Shown: in pieces, positions 11,944-12,236 of the stretch
Numbering within the stretch: the stretch's first letter is position 1
Layout: each line of letters opens with the position of its first letter
NCBI GenBank assembly: GCA_043798375.1
Contig: JAZDOS010000056.1
Coordinates: 1 to 12,236 of the forward strand
Length of the DNA: 12,236 nucleotides
DNA from: JAPLMI01 sp043798375
GTDB lineage: Bacteria; Omnitrophota; Gorgyraeia; 2-01-FULL-45-10
Direction: 5' to 3'
Translations under genes and position numbers: made by a program
The notes under the pieces: model-generated
The model's input: only the letters and a program-made list of their open reading frames with translations
Database searches by the model: none
What the model was told of the DNA's origin: nothing

Positions 11944-11973
11944 GTATCCTCCTTCTTTCTTTGGTCAGGAAGA

Positions 11974-12002
11974 TTGACTATTCGATATCAATAGTATATC
12001 AT
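11974..12002 (+). promoter_or_regulatory. Candidate tRNA-His promoter
   Basis: TTGACT (11974-11979), a 17-bp spacer and TATCAT (11997-12002) lie 23 nt before the tRNA. A TATAAT at 12002-12007 is too far from this -35 but could serve with a poor one. Confidence 0.45.
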
Positions 12003-12025
12003 ATAATTTAACAATTTTTCAATAT

Positions 12026-12101
12026 GGTGGCTATAGTGTAAAGGTTAGCACAACAGACTGTGGCTCTGTTTGCACGGGTTCGAATCCCGTTAGCCACCCC
12101 A
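12026..12101 (+). tRNA. tRNA-His(GTG)
   Basis: This 76-nt tRNA includes the histidine-specific extra G at position -1 (12026), opposite C73 (12098). The acceptor is GTGGCTA with TAGCCAC, the anticodon arm ACAGA-CTGTGGC-TCTGT with anticodon GTG, and the T arm ACGGG-TTCGAAT-CCCGT, with CCA encoded at 12099-12101. Confidence 0.97.
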
Positions 12102-12236
12102 TTTTTTATTTTGAGCATATAAAGCCTCCCAATCAGTCGTAGAATCAACGAGTTGCGTTGGTTCTAACCGGTTGTGGAGGCTTTGTACGTCTGGGGCGAC
12201 CTCTTGGAAGAGGGCAAGGCTTTTGTCGACCTGAAA
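12090..12236 (-). CDS. C-terminal part of an unidentified protein, cut by the right edge
   Basis: A frame open from the window edge encodes 48 residues, including VDKSLALFQEVAPDVQSL and VDSTTDWEALYAQNKKWGG, and stops at TAA 12090-12092 (plus-strand TTA). The composition looks like a soluble, helical protein end. The last codons lie antisense to the 3' end of tRNA-His, so gene and tRNA overlap by 12 nt. I do not recognise a family. An inverted repeat, AAAGCCTCC with GGAGGCTTT, at about 12120-12185 falls inside the frame and leaves open that this is non-coding. Confidence 0.4.
   Translation of the reverse strand, partial: FQVDKSLALFQEVAPDVQSLHNRLEPTQLVDSTTDWEALYAQNKKWGG

Noticed and set aside
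1..12236. CRISPR array
   Set aside because: No run of regularly spaced direct repeats of 20-40 bp is present; the only tandem repeats are the two 7-mer arrays.

Overview
The window looks like a chromosomal segment of a Gram-negative, probably uncultivated bacterium. The mixed GC-rich housekeeping genes, frequent AGG/AGA arginine codons, a lipoprotein-type cell-wall amidase and heavily repeat-decorated intergenic gaps recall candidate phyla of the Omnitrophota/PVC neighbourhood. That placement is an impression, not a demonstrated assignment.

Left part (1-2406), mostly minus strand: the first codons of an IS3-type transposase OrfA run off the left edge. They are followed by a full-length DinD-family gene, a possible small remnant ORF, and a composite of two dispersed-repeat modules. 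Next come the tmRNA gene (ssrA) and smpB, separated by 6 bp, so the RNA and protein partners of trans-translation form one unit. A tRNA-Leu(CAG) gene with its own strong promoter diverges from smpB.

Central part (2505-10043), all plus strand: lipoprotein N-acetylmuramoyl-L-alanine amidase, glutamate racemase (murI), queD, queC, queE, queF, the two subunits of class I fumarase, RNase PH (rph), RdgB-type XTP/dITP diphosphatase, tRNA-Pro(TGG) and a split tRNA-Arg(TCT). QueD, QueE, QueC and QueF together take dihydroneopterin triphosphate to preQ1, the queuosine precursor; GTP cyclohydrolase and Tgt are not in the window. Four protein-gene junctions overlap (queC/queE, queF/fumarase alpha, fumarase beta/rph, rph/rdgB). 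Each of the five non-overlapping gaps holds a repeat structure: two inverted-repeat elements with a TGAG copy on both sides, one 27-bp perfect hairpin, and two arrays of exactly five degenerate 7-mers.

The clearest special element is a 293-nt ORF-less group I intron that splits the anticodon of tRNA-Arg(UCU). P1, P3, P7, P8 and several hairpins can be paired by eye, and the exons rejoin to a canonical tRNA.

Right part (10281-12236): an XRE regulator/ImmA-type metalloprotease pair on the minus strand with a candidate operator, a decayed mobile-module remnant (a frameshifted small ORF plus a DUF2924-like fragment) on the plus strand, and a small three-helix membrane protein whose last codons lie antisense to that remnant. 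A tRNA-His(GTG) gene follows, then a minus-strand partial ORF that enters from the right edge and stops inside the tRNA 3' end.
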